Source of the DNA: DASQVO01 sp035640715
GTDB lineage: Bacteria > Actinomycetota > Actinomycetes > Streptosporangiales > Streptosporangiaceae
Reading direction: 5' to 3'
Assembly: GCA_035640715.1 (NCBI GenBank)
Contig: DASQVO010000426.1
Span: 1 to 8,870, forward strand
Length of the DNA: 8,870 nt
Positions 1 through 6,021 of this stretch are shown one piece after another. The translations under genes were made by a program, and so were the position numbers. The notes beneath the pieces are model-generated. The model was not told the origin of the DNA, ran no database searches, and worked only from the letters and a program-made list of their open reading frames with translations. The first letter of the stretch is position 1; each line of letters opens with the position of its first letter.

Positions 1-1078
1 AGGCAGCGTCAGTCTCGTCGGCCCCGGCCACGGTCACCCCCTCCTGCCACAAATCTGCCCACACGTCGCCGGGTCCAGGACCGTCCGCCGCAGGTGGCCC
101 GGAATCCACCCGGGACACCGGCCTGCCGGCTTCGGCGCCGCTGGCCACGGCGGCATCTGCCATGCTGCCCTTGAAGTTGCCGATCGAAGCAGCCTCTGTC
201 AAGGCGTCCCCGAAATCGCCGATTGCCGTGCCATCGGTCCCGGCTGGCGCGCAAGGCTCTCGTTCGGCATCATCATCCTGGGCAGCACCGCCCGCTAGAC
301 CAGCGCTGTCCCCGAGATCAGCACCGCCCTCGAGATCAGCGCCAGCGTCAAGATCAGCGTCGGCCCGCCAGCCTGTCGCCCAGCGACGGTTCGCCTCTAT
401 CACATTCGCGTAGGAATACCTGTGCTCCGGGCATGGCCCGTACGCGCAAAGCGCGGTCATGTGCTCCGGCGTGGAGTAACCCTTGTGGCGTGCAAAACCG
501 TAGGCGGGATAGCGCTCGTCGAGCGCGACCATCATGCGGTCCCTGGTCACCTTGGCCACCACGGAGGCCGCGGCTACCGACGCGGTGACCTGGTCGCCCT
601 TCCAGACGGCGAGGGCGGGGGCGCCGAGCCCGCGCACCGGAAAGCCATCCGTGATGACATAGCCGGGGCGGCGGCGCAGGCCGGCCAGCGCGCGGCGCAT
701 GCCTTCCACGTTGCACACGTGCAGCCCGAGCGCGTCAACCTCCTGCGGCGGGATCGCGAGGACATGCCAGTCCAGGGCCCGGCGCATAATGACCGCGTAC
801 ACGTCCTCGCGCTCGTCCGGCGACAGGGACTTGGAGTCCGCCAGGCCCGGTAGCCGGCGGATCGCCGCGCTGTCGAGGACAACGGCCGCCACGACGAGCG
901 GGCCGGCGCAGGCACCCCTTCCAGCCTCGTCGATCCCCGCGACGGGCGAGAACCCAGCCCGGGCGAGCACGTTCTCATACGCCGCCAGCCCGGCGTTTCG
1001 CCGGGGCGTGTGACCGGTATGCCGCCATCTGGCCCGTTCCGGGCCACCGCTGGCGAGCTTGGTGGAGGGGCGGAACAT
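1..1078 (-). CDS. rnhB: Ribonuclease HII, with long acidic C-terminal tail; 3' end beyond window
   Basis: RNase HII cleaves the RNA strand of RNA/DNA hybrids and single ribonucleotides in DNA. The start is the ATG at 1078: an in-frame TAA lies five codons upstream, so no earlier start is possible. No strong Shine-Dalgarno is visible. The family signature IDEAGRGACAGP begins at residue 49. The four expected acidic catalytic residues are D50, E51, D144 (in ITDG) and D162 (in WKGD), followed by AKVTRDR and FARHKGYSTPEH. The canonical domain ends near residue 238 (RWATGWRA). The frame then stays open to the window edge for about 120 more residues rich in Ala, Gly and Asp. This tail includes a hexapeptide repeat of the form ADL(D/E)xG at about 241-264. 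Its codons there favour GCT and GAT, unlike the GC-ending codons of the core. No stop is seen, so full length is unknown. The gene lies 151 nt after lepB, an order common in actinobacteria. Confidence 0.93.
   Translation of the reverse strand, partial: MFRPSTKLASGGPERARWRHTGHTPRRNAGLAAYENVLARAGFSPVAGIDEAGRGACAGPLVVAAVVLDSAAIRRLPGLADSKSLSPDEREDVYAVIMRRALDWHVLAIPPQEVDALGLHVCNVEGMRRALAGLRRRPGYVITDGFPVRGLGAPALAVWKGDQVTASVAAASVVAKVTRDRMMVALDERYPAYGFARHKGYSTPEHMTALCAYGPCPEHRYSYANVIEANRRWATGWRADADLDAGADLEGGADLGDSAGLAGGAAQDDDAEREPCAPAGTDGTAIGDFGDALTEAASIGNFKGSMADAAVASGAEAGRPVSRVDSGPPAADGPGPGDVWADLWQEGVTVAGADETDAA
287..358. repeat. Four degenerate 18-nt tandem repeats inside the rnhB tail
   Basis: Four consecutive 18-nt units occupy 287-304, 305-322, 323-340 and 341-358. 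On the coding strand each begins GCTGATCT or GCTGGTCT and encodes A-D/G-L-x-x-x. The last three units (plus coordinates) share agatcagc at their right end; the first has agaccagc. The units keep the rnhB reading frame and lie just after the conserved RNase HII domain. Confidence 0.8.
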
Positions 1079-1229
1079 GACACTCGCAGATTACGCCAGA
1101 TCGGCATCGCGCGGATCCCGCTCCGGGCACGAAAGGGCAGCATCGCCGCCAGCCAGGGCACTCTCGATGAGTACCCGGACGCAAGCGAACAGGCCAGCCG
1201 CCACGCCACCAGGCCGGCCAGGACCGCGG

Positions 1230-2510
1230 CTACCGGCGGAGGTGGCGGCGTGCGGCCTTGCGCAGTTTGCGCTGCAGCCACGTCACCGGCACCGCACCGG
1301 CGAAGCCGAGTGCGAACGGCATTGCGGGCCCGGACGGATGCATCGGTGCGACAGCACCGGAGGGGGCGGCCGCCTCATCAGCCGAACGGGTGCGGGATGA
1401 CACGCTGGGCATCGACGCGTTCAGCTTCGGCTGCTCGAACGTGGCCGGGATGGGCAGTATCCGCCACTGGTCCACCGGCCAGATCACCACGAACGCGCGG
1501 CCAACCACGGCATTTTCGGGGATCGTCCCACCGCCCGGGTCACCGATGTGGCCGCGGGAGTCATACGACACGTCACGGTGATCACCCATCACCCACAAGC
1601 GGCCCGGCGGGACGGTGATGCTGAACCTGGTCGTCGAGGGCACGTTCCGCGGGTACAGGTAGGACTGCTCGTTCAGCGGGACGCCGTTGACGGTCACGCG
1701 GCCCCGCGCGTCGCAGCACGCGACATGATCACCGGGCAGGCCGATGACCCGCTTGATGTAGTCGTTCTGCGCCCCGCCAAAGCCGAACATCGAGGCGACG
1801 TTATCGCCGAACTTCTGGAAGATGTTGGAATTCTGCGGCGGAGGACCGGGATCCCAGGAACCGTTGCCGGTGAACACGACAATGTCACCGCGGTGAATGG
1901 GGCGGACGTCGTAGACCAGTTTGTTCACCAGGACGCGGTCGCTGACGGCCAGCGTGTTCGTCATCGATGGTGAAGGGATGTAGAACGCCTGGATGGCATA
2001 GGTCTTGATGACGAGGGTGAGGACGAGGGCCACGACAACGAGGATGGGCAGTTCGCGCCAGAAGGACCTGTTTTTCTTCTCCGGCGTCTTCTTCTCCGGG
2101 GTGGCACCCCGTGCATCCTGCTGCCCGCCCGCAACCGCGCCGCCTGCAGCCGCGCCGTTTCCTGGGGTGCCACCTGCCGCGGCACCGCCGGAGGTGGTAA
2201 CCGCAGTGTCGCCCGGCGCGGCACGTTTCCCGGCCTCGCCCGCGCCATCGCCTGGCGTGGGCATTCCCGGCGTGGGCATTCCCGGCGCGCCAGCCGCCTG
2301 CGGTTTCGGGGCGGCAGCCATGCGCGATTCCCGCGTGGACGGCACGGGTGGTCCGGCCGGCCCGGCGGATTCCCGGGGGTTCCTCCCGTTCATGCGCGCC
2401 CCTTCTGCCTCCGCAGCCTCCCCGGCCCATTGCCCCTTTGGCATCTTGGCGTGGCTGCCACGCGTTCTGGTAACAGGCGGCTCATACTGGCCATCGCCCT
2501 CGTCAGTCAT
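1230..2510 (-). CDS. lepB: Type I signal peptidase (leader peptidase)
   Basis: This membrane-anchored S26 peptidase removes signal peptides from exported proteins at the outer face of the cytoplasmic membrane. I chose the ATG at 2510, which gives 426 aa; an upstream TTG at 2552 would add 14 residues. Numbering from the ATG, residues 1-146 are low-complexity and rich in Pro, Ala, Gly and charged residues. One transmembrane helix follows at about 153-170 (LPILVVVALVLTLVI). The catalytic serine is S182 in PSPSMTNTL and the general-base lysine is K253 in DYIKRVIGLPGD. The conserved GDHRDVSYDSR box is at about 309-319. A Pro/Asn/Gly-rich insert sits at about 215-250, between the two catalytic boxes. 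The C-terminus has a short, weakly hydrophobic stretch (PFALGFAGAVPVTWL) and a very basic tail, possibly a second membrane contact. The long cytoplasmic N-terminus is larger than in most SPases. The neighbourhood, after rplS and before rnhB, is typical of actinobacteria. Confidence 0.95.
   Translation of the reverse strand: MTDEGDGQYEPPVTRTRGSHAKMPKGQWAGEAAEAEGARMNGRNPRESAGPAGPPVPSTRESRMAAAPKPQAAGAPGMPTPGMPTPGDGAGEAGKRAAPGDTAVTTSGGAAAGGTPGNGAAAGGAVAGGQQDARGATPEKKTPEKKNRSFWRELPILVVVALVLTLVIKTYAIQAFYIPSPSMTNTLAVSDRVLVNKLVYDVRPIHRGDIVVFTGNGSWDPGPPPQNSNIFQKFGDNVASMFGFGGAQNDYIKRVIGLPGDHVACCDARGRVTVNGVPLNEQSYLYPRNVPSTTRFSITVPPGRLWVMGDHRDVSYDSRGHIGDPGGGTIPENAVVGRAFVVIWPVDQWRILPIPATFEQPKLNASMPSVSSRTRSADEAAAPSGAVAPMHPSGPAMPFALGFAGAVPVTWLQRKLRKAARRHLRR
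2074..2103. repeat. 15-nt tandem duplication in lepB encoding TPEKK-TPEKK
   Basis: Two adjacent 15-nt units begin ttcttctccgg in plus coordinates. They encode the basic/acidic pentapeptide TPEKK twice, just before the membrane anchor of LepB. The units differ only near their ends. Confidence 0.75.
2254..2283. repeat. Perfect 15-nt tandem duplication in lepB encoding GMPTP-GMPTP
   Basis: Two identical copies of ggcgtgggcattccc (2254-2268 and 2269-2283, plus strand) encode the pentapeptide GMPTP twice in the low-complexity N-terminal region of LepB. Exact identity suggests a recent slippage event. Confidence 0.85.
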
Positions 2511-2835
2511 CGACCTGAGCTTAGCGTCATGTAGCCGTAACGGAAGCAGCAACCCTGCTCGCAGACAGTAGCAATAGGCACGTCACGCCCCCCATTTACT
2601 AACGAATCGTGCCATACCAGTTCCCTTCCGCTTCTTCGCGGAAACGGGCACCCGCGTGGCACCCGTCATCTGCGGCACACTGCCCATCACCCGGACCTTT
2701 AACCGGGTCCTTCACATGAGCCCCTCATGCGACGCCAGAATATGCGGGATACGGGAGCCGGTCATGCACGCAACCCGGCCACGGCTACATGCACACGGCC
2801 CGGCCCGCAGCCTCGCGCGGGTGGAACGAACACTC

Positions 2836-2860
2836 GCCGGACGGCCGGCGCGTGTCCGGC
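2836..2860 (-). terminator. Hairpin downstream of rplS, possible terminator
   Basis: GCCGGAC at 2836-2842 pairs perfectly with GTCCGGC at 2854-2860 across an 11-nt loop, 40-64 nt past the rplS stop. There is no T-run, but U-tracts are often weak or absent in high-GC actinobacterial terminators. Function is inferred from position only. Confidence 0.4.
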
Positions 2861-2871
2861 ATGGCGGGCGG

Positions 2872-2893
2872 CACCGGCCCGGAACATCCGGTG
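2872..2893 (-). terminator. Hairpin immediately after rplS stop, possible terminator
   Basis: CACCGG at 2872-2877 pairs with CCGGTG at 2888-2893 across a 10-nt loop. It starts 6 nt past the rplS stop codon. With the second stem 12 nt further on, it could end the rpsP-rplS transcript. There is no U-tract. Confidence 0.4.
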
Positions 2894-2899
2894 GCTTGC

Positions 2900-3259
2900 T
2901 CAGCTCGCCGGCGTCTCGCGGCGTTCCCGGATGCGCGCGGCCTTGCCGCGGAGTTCCCTCAGGTAGTACAGCTTGGCCCGGCGGACCTTCCCGCGCGTCA
3001 TGGTCTCGATCTTGTCAATCGACGGGCTGTGCACCGGGAACGTGCGCTCGACGCCGACACCGTAGCTGATCTTGCGGACGGTGAACGTCTCACGTATCCC
3101 GCCGCCCTGACGCCGGATCACCACACCCTGGAACACCTGGATCCTGGAGCGGTTGCCCTCCTTGACGCGCACGTGGACCCTGAGCGTGTCTCCCGGGCGG
3201 AATTCCGGGACGTCGTCGCGGATCTGGGCCTGCTCGAGTTCGGCAATAGCGGTGTGCAT
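2900..3259 (-). CDS. rplS: 50S ribosomal protein L19
   Basis: L19 is a large-subunit protein at the interface with the 30S subunit. The ATG at 3259 gives 119 aa, the usual length. It has a good Shine-Dalgarno, GAGGAA (3268-3273 on the complement), 8 nt upstream. An earlier in-frame start would add 22 residues unlike L19. Family blocks are clear: FRPGDTLRVHVRVKEGNRSRIQVFQGVVIRR in two adjacent stretches, then GGGIRETFTVRKISYGVGVERTFP and a basic end with GKVRRAKLYYLRELRGKAARI. It is the last gene of the rpsP-khpA-rimM-trmD cluster, 111 nt after trmD. That gap leaves room for its own promoter, but none is convincing. Confidence 0.97.
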   Translation of the reverse strand: MHTAIAELEQAQIRDDVPEFRPGDTLRVHVRVKEGNRSRIQVFQGVVIRRQGGGIRETFTVRKISYGVGVERTFPVHSPSIDKIETMTRGKVRRAKLYYLRELRGKAARIRERRETPAS

Positions 3260-3267
3260 GACAGCGG

Positions 3268-3273
3268 TTCCTC
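3268..3273 (-). promoter_or_regulatory. Ribosome binding site of rplS
   Basis: GAGGAA on the minus strand, 8 nt before the ATG at 3259. It decides the start against the longer open frame. Confidence 0.75.
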
Positions 3274-3370
3274 GATGCTTACTTATCGGCTGGGCGCGTG
3301 TGCGGGGAAACCAGCGCGAGCCCAATGTCTATGAACGAGCCCCGGCGCCGACGGGAGCACACGGCGTCCT

Positions 3371-4270
3371 TCAGTGTGCCATATTTTCCGGGCAGGCTGG
3401 TAAGCGAGCCTGATCCCCCGGCCGGACGGCGTCTTCCGCACAGCCCTCGGCAGCGCACGACAGCACCTGCCGGTCGCGCGCGTCAAGGCCGCCGGCCGGA
3501 TCCGCGACGGCCCGCTCGATCAGGTCGGGCCTGTTGGCCGCGGTGCGCAGCAGCGCGGCGTCCCGCCGCCACCGCGCGATCGCTGCGTGGTCGCCGGAGA
3601 GCAGGATGTCCGGCACGTCGCGGCCGCGCCAGGACCGCGGCCTCGTATATACCGGTCCCTCCAGCAGACCGGCCATTCCCGCGGCTTCCGCCGTGTCGCC
3701 GCCGAAGGAGTCATCGCTGGCCGAACGCTCATTGCCGAGGACCCCGGGCAGCAGCCGGCAGACAGCCTCTACCATGACGAGGACCGCCGCTTCGCCCCCG
3801 GCCAGCACGTAATCGCCGATGCTGACCTCGTCGACGGGCATCCGCGAACGCGCGTAGTCGATGAACCTGGCATCGATGCCCTCGTACCGGCCGCAGGCGA
3901 ACACCAGCCACGGGCAGACCGCATAGCTGGCGGCACCTGCCTGGCTGAACGGGACACCGCTCGGGGTGGGCACGACGAGCCGCGGCGCCGGCCCGAGGCG
4001 GCCGGGCGGCGCGACCTCGTCGAGTGCTTCCGCCCACGGCTCGGGCTTCATCACCATGCCCGGGCCTCCGCCGAAGGGCGTGTCGTCGACGGTCCGGTGG
4101 ATGTCGTGCGCCCACTGCCGCAAGTCGTGCACGCCGAACTCTATGTCGCCCCGCGCGGCTGCCTTTCCGATGAGCGAGACGCCCAGCGGCCCGCTGGGCT
4201 GGCCCGGGGGGGCGACCCCCCGGAACCCCCCGAAATACTCAGGGAAGATCGTGATGATGTCGATGCGCAC
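3371..4270 (-). CDS. trmD: tRNA (guanine-N1)-methyltransferase TrmD
   Basis: TrmD is a SPOUT-class enzyme that uses S-adenosylmethionine to methylate N1 of G37 in tRNAs, preventing +1 frameshifting. The start is GTG at 4270, 2 nt after the rimM stop, with GAGGG (4277-4281, complement) 6 nt upstream. Length is 299 aa, longer than the usual 230-270. Recognisable motifs are MRIDIITIFPEYF at the N-terminus, TVDDTPFGGGPGMVMKPEP at 60-78, CGRYEGIDARF at 126-136, and the knot segment SIGDYVLAGGEAA at 150-162. The DDSF motif carries the probable general base D187, and LLEGPVYTRP and LLSGDHAAIARWRR follow. Residues of about 14-31, rich in Gly and Pro, appear inserted between FPEYF and the usual SLIGKAxxRG helix and are encoded by palindromic GC-rich DNA. 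The C-terminus after about residue 260 is an extra Ala/Asp-rich tail. Core motifs are intact, so the enzyme should be active. Confidence 0.96.
   Translation of the reverse strand: MRIDIITIFPEYFGGFRGVAPPGQPSGPLGVSLIGKAAARGDIEFGVHDLRQWAHDIHRTVDDTPFGGGPGMVMKPEPWAEALDEVAPPGRLGPAPRLVVPTPSGVPFSQAGAASYAVCPWLVFACGRYEGIDARFIDYARSRMPVDEVSIGDYVLAGGEAAVLVMVEAVCRLLPGVLGNERSASDDSFGGDTAEAAGMAGLLEGPVYTRPRSWRGRDVPDILLSGDHAAIARWRRDAALLRTAANRPDLIERAVADPAGGLDARDRQVLSCAAEGCAEDAVRPGDQARLPACPENMAH
4175..4231. repeat. Palindromic GC-rich insertion within trmD
   Basis: GCCCAGC at 4181-4187 pairs with GCTGGGC at 4193-4199. Next to it, a run of seven G (4206-4212) faces six C (4216-4221) across a 3-nt loop, and another six C follow at 4226-4231. 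The stretch corresponds to the extra residues of about 14-31 of TrmD and keeps the frame. The boundaries come from comparison with remembered TrmD sequences and are approximate. Confidence 0.6.
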
Positions 4271-4272
4271 CG

Positions 4273-4815
4273 TCAGCCCTCGACCGCTTCGTCCGGACTA
4301 AGCAACCCGGGCGGCGGGTCAATGACGACACGGCCCGCCGCCACGTCGACATCGGGCACGATCGCGCCCACGAACGGCACGAGCACCTCGTCCGCGTCCG
4401 TGGCGTCGCGGCCGTCCTCGCGGCGCACGACGAGGAGGTCCTGGCCGTGGTGCAGGACGTCGGTCACCACGCCGACCGGCTCGCCTGCGGCGGTCACGAC
4501 ACCGAGCCCGATGAGCTCGTGGTCATAGAACTCATCCGGGTCCTCCGGGGACGGGATCTGCGCCGAGTCCAGCATGAGCCAGGTGCCGCGCAGGCCCTCC
4601 GCCACGGTCCGGTCGGAGATGCCCTCGAACGCGACGATAAGGCGCCCGGAATGCCAGCGCGCCCCCGCCACCGTCAGTGGCCCGCGATCCGGCGGATCCG
4701 TGGCGAGCGTGGCACCCGGGACGAACCGCAGCCCTGGCTCGTCGGTCCTGACGACCACGATGACCTCGCCGCGGATTCCGTGTGCGCGACCGATCTGGCC
4801 GACCGCAACCTGCAT
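4273..4815 (-). CDS. rimM: Ribosome maturation factor RimM
   Basis: RimM binds S19 and the 16S rRNA head during late 30S assembly. I chose the ATG at 4815 (180 aa) because MQVAVGQIGRAHGIRGEV aligns with the family N-terminus and an AGG lies 3 nt upstream. A GTG at 4842, only 2 nt after the khpA stop, would add nine residues and cannot be excluded. The N-terminal RimM beta-barrel, with the GRAHGIRGEV signature at 9-18, covers about residues 1-87. The C-terminal PRC-barrel starts near DEFYDHELIGL (about 94-104) and ends near IDPPPGLL. Upstream of trmD, it is part of the usual rpsP-khpA-rimM-trmD arrangement. Confidence 0.95.
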   Translation of the reverse strand: MQVAVGQIGRAHGIRGEVIVVVRTDEPGLRFVPGATLATDPPDRGPLTVAGARWHSGRLIVAFEGISDRTVAEGLRGTWLMLDSAQIPSPEDPDEFYDHELIGLGVVTAAGEPVGVVTDVLHHGQDLLVVRREDGRDATDADEVLVPFVGAIVPDVDVAAGRVVIDPPPGLLSPDEAVEG

Positions 4816-4844
4816 GACCCTGAGCGTTATCTCATTGGGCACCG

Positions 4845-5111
4845 TTAGCGGATCTCGTCGGTGTCCAGGAGATCGACGCGGACGTGACGGTTTCCGGCCA
4901 GGGAGCCTATGACCGTGCGCAGCGCCCTGGCGGTGCGCCCGCCACGCCCGATGACCTTGCCAAGGTCGTCCGGGTGGACCCGCACCTCCAGGACACTGCC
5001 GCGGCGCATCGTGCGGCTGGACACCTGGACATCGTCGGGATTTTCGACGATGCCCCGGACCAAATGCTCGAGCGCGTCTTCAAGCACGTCAGGCTCCGCT
5101 ACCCTGCTCAC
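4845..5111 (-). CDS. khpA: KH-domain RNA-binding protein KhpA
   Basis: This is a small (88 aa) single-KH-domain protein of the KhpA/YlqC family; in other Gram-positives KhpA acts with KhpB on RNA and cell-envelope regulation. The start is GTG at 5111, overlapping the rpsP TGA by 4 nt (GTGA), which implies translational coupling. A GGGGAG lies just upstream, 2 nt from the GTG, close for a Shine-Dalgarno. The N-terminus LEDALEHLVRGIVENPDDV and the nucleic-acid-binding GRGG loop at 55-58 (KVIGRGGRTARALR) are typical, and the length matches the family. Confidence 0.95.
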   Translation of the reverse strand: MSRVAEPDVLEDALEHLVRGIVENPDDVQVSSRTMRRGSVLEVRVHPDDLGKVIGRGGRTARALRTVIGSLAGNRHVRVDLLDTDEIR

Positions 5112-5668
5112 TGCTCCCCGGACTCGCCGGTGGCCGCGGCCGCTGGCGCGGTGTCCTCGGCGGTATCGCTGGCCGCAGCGGCATGCTCGTCACCGGCCTC
5201 GCCGGCCGGCTGGGCGGCGCTGCCGGTGGACTTGGCCTTCGCGTTGTCGGCCTTGCCCTCACCGCGCGCCTGGTCCGGCTTCTTCGACCGGCCGGCCCGG
5301 GACCCGGATGACTCGGTGTCGTCCTTCGCGGCGTCCTTGAGGGCCGCCGCGAAGCGCTCCTTCTTGTCTTCGCGCGGCTCCGAGGTGCGCAGAGTGCCTT
5401 CCGCGCCGGGCTCGCCCTTGAACTTCTGCCAGTCGCCCGTGATCTTGAGAATGTTCAGGACCGGCTCGGTGGGCTGCGCGCCCACGGAAAGCCAGTGCTG
5501 CGCCCGCTCCGAGTCGACCTCGATGAAGGACGGCTCTTCCTTCGGGTGGTACTTGCCGATCTCCTCGATGGCGCGCCCGTCGCGCTTGGTCCGAGCATCG
5601 GCAACGACGATCCGGTAGGTCGGCACCCGGGTCCTGCCCAGGCGCTTCAGCTTGATCTTTACAGCCAC
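5108..5668 (-). CDS. rpsP: 30S ribosomal protein S16 with long C-terminal tail
   Basis: S16 is needed for early 30S assembly. The start is GTG at 5668, preceded by GGGAGAAG (5678-5685, complement) with a 9-nt spacer. Residues 1-85 are a clear S16 domain: VKIKLKRLGRTRVPTYRIVVADART at the start, IEEIGKYHPKEEP, then AQHWLSVGAQPTEPVLNILK. Residues 86-186 are a disordered-looking tail, first Lys/Arg/Glu-rich (EPREDKKERFAAALKDAAKDD) and then Ala/Gly/Glu-rich. Bacterial S16 is typically 80-90 aa. Actinobacterial versions often carry tails, but this one is at the long end. It is the first gene of the minus-strand operon, so its promoter must lie between 5669 and about 6000. Confidence 0.97.
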   Translation of the reverse strand: MAVKIKLKRLGRTRVPTYRIVVADARTKRDGRAIEEIGKYHPKEEPSFIEVDSERAQHWLSVGAQPTEPVLNILKITGDWQKFKGEPGAEGTLRTSEPREDKKERFAAALKDAAKDDTESSGSRAGRSKKPDQARGEGKADNAKAKSTGSAAQPAGEAGDEHAAAASDTAEDTAPAAAATGESGEQ

Positions 5669-5677
5669 GGCTGTGGT

Positions 5678-5685
5678 CTTCTCCC
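5678..5685 (-). promoter_or_regulatory. Ribosome binding site of rpsP
   Basis: GGGAGAAG on the minus strand, 9 nt before the GTG at 5668. It supports the non-ATG start. Confidence 0.7.
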
Positions 5686-5740
5686 AGCGAAATAAAGGTA
5701 CGGGCGGCGGACTCGGCCAGGTGGGGACTGGCGGAACCGC

Positions 5741-5923
5741 TCAGATGGGCCCGGCACGGCGAGGGAAGAGGGCCTCACGTAGCCAGGTAGTCAAGATGAC
5801 ATTCTGCCAGACGGCCGGGGGTGGGGCGTAATCACGGCGCATATGGCGCCGCGGCGGGCGGGCGGCGGGCGGCGGGTCGGCAGAGTCCCACAAGCGCGAA
5901 AGCTGGGGATCAAAATTCATCAA
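5741..5923 (-). CDS. Doubtful 60-aa ORF upstream of rpsP
   Basis: An ATG-started frame begins MMNFDPQLSRLWDS, has a Pro/Arg-rich middle (encoded by the G-quadruplex DNA) and ends AVWQNVILTTWLREALFPRRAGPI. I recognise no family. By rough count, about three quarters of third positions are G/C, lower than in neighbouring genes, and there is no clear Shine-Dalgarno. It could be a small gene or leader peptide of the rpsP operon, but chance is more likely. Confidence 0.2.
   Translation of the reverse strand: MMNFDPQLSRLWDSADPPPAARPPRRHMRRDYAPPPAVWQNVILTTWLREALFPRRAGPI
5856..5876 (+). other. Potential G-quadruplex motif
   Basis: Four GGG runs (5856-5858, 5860-5862, 5867-5869, 5874-5876) have loops of 1, 4 and 4 nt and fit the canonical G3N1-7 pattern. 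The motif lies in the divergent promoter region. Such motifs also arise by chance at this GC content. Confidence 0.55.
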
Positions 5924-6021
5924 TCCGATATGCGCTGGTCATGGATGCTATGTCCCTGTACGTGATAGAAATCGTTGTCGAATGCGGTGCCGGGGGATGC
6001 GGTGAGCGCCGCTTGAGCCAT

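Larger units (their letters stand above)
2511..2899. other. 389-nt intergenic region between rplS and lepB
   Basis: No convincing coding sequence lies here on either strand; the open frames present are compositional and run into rplS. Next to rplS the region holds two perfect hairpins, annotated separately as possible terminators. Further on are a 6-bp stem with a 6-nt loop at 2626-2643 (TTCCGC/GCGGAA) and a 6-bp stem at 2689-2708 (ACCCGG/CCGGGT). It should also contain the lepB promoter on the minus strand, but I see no convincing -35/-10 pair. The lepB ATG is preceded only by a weak CAGG. Confidence 0.6.

Noticed and set aside
574..1281. 235-aa open frame on the minus strand across the lepB end and rnhB
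   Set aside because: It overlaps rnhB in another frame and its Arg/Ser-rich sequence has no family features. Its hydrophobic start comes from the lepB-rnhB gap read out of frame.
2656..3334. Plus-strand open frames in the rplS-lepB gap
   Set aside because: They run into rplS on the opposite strand, have Arg/Pro/Ala-rich composition and lack ribosome binding sites.
3587..4528. 313-aa plus-strand open frame antisense to trmD and rimM
   Set aside because: It lies opposite two unmistakable genes. Long antisense frames are expected at high GC, and the product is His/Arg/Pro-rich low complexity.
5836..5850. GGCGC-ATATG-GCGCC stem as an operator
   Set aside because: A 5-bp stem of GC letters is too easily produced by chance at this composition.
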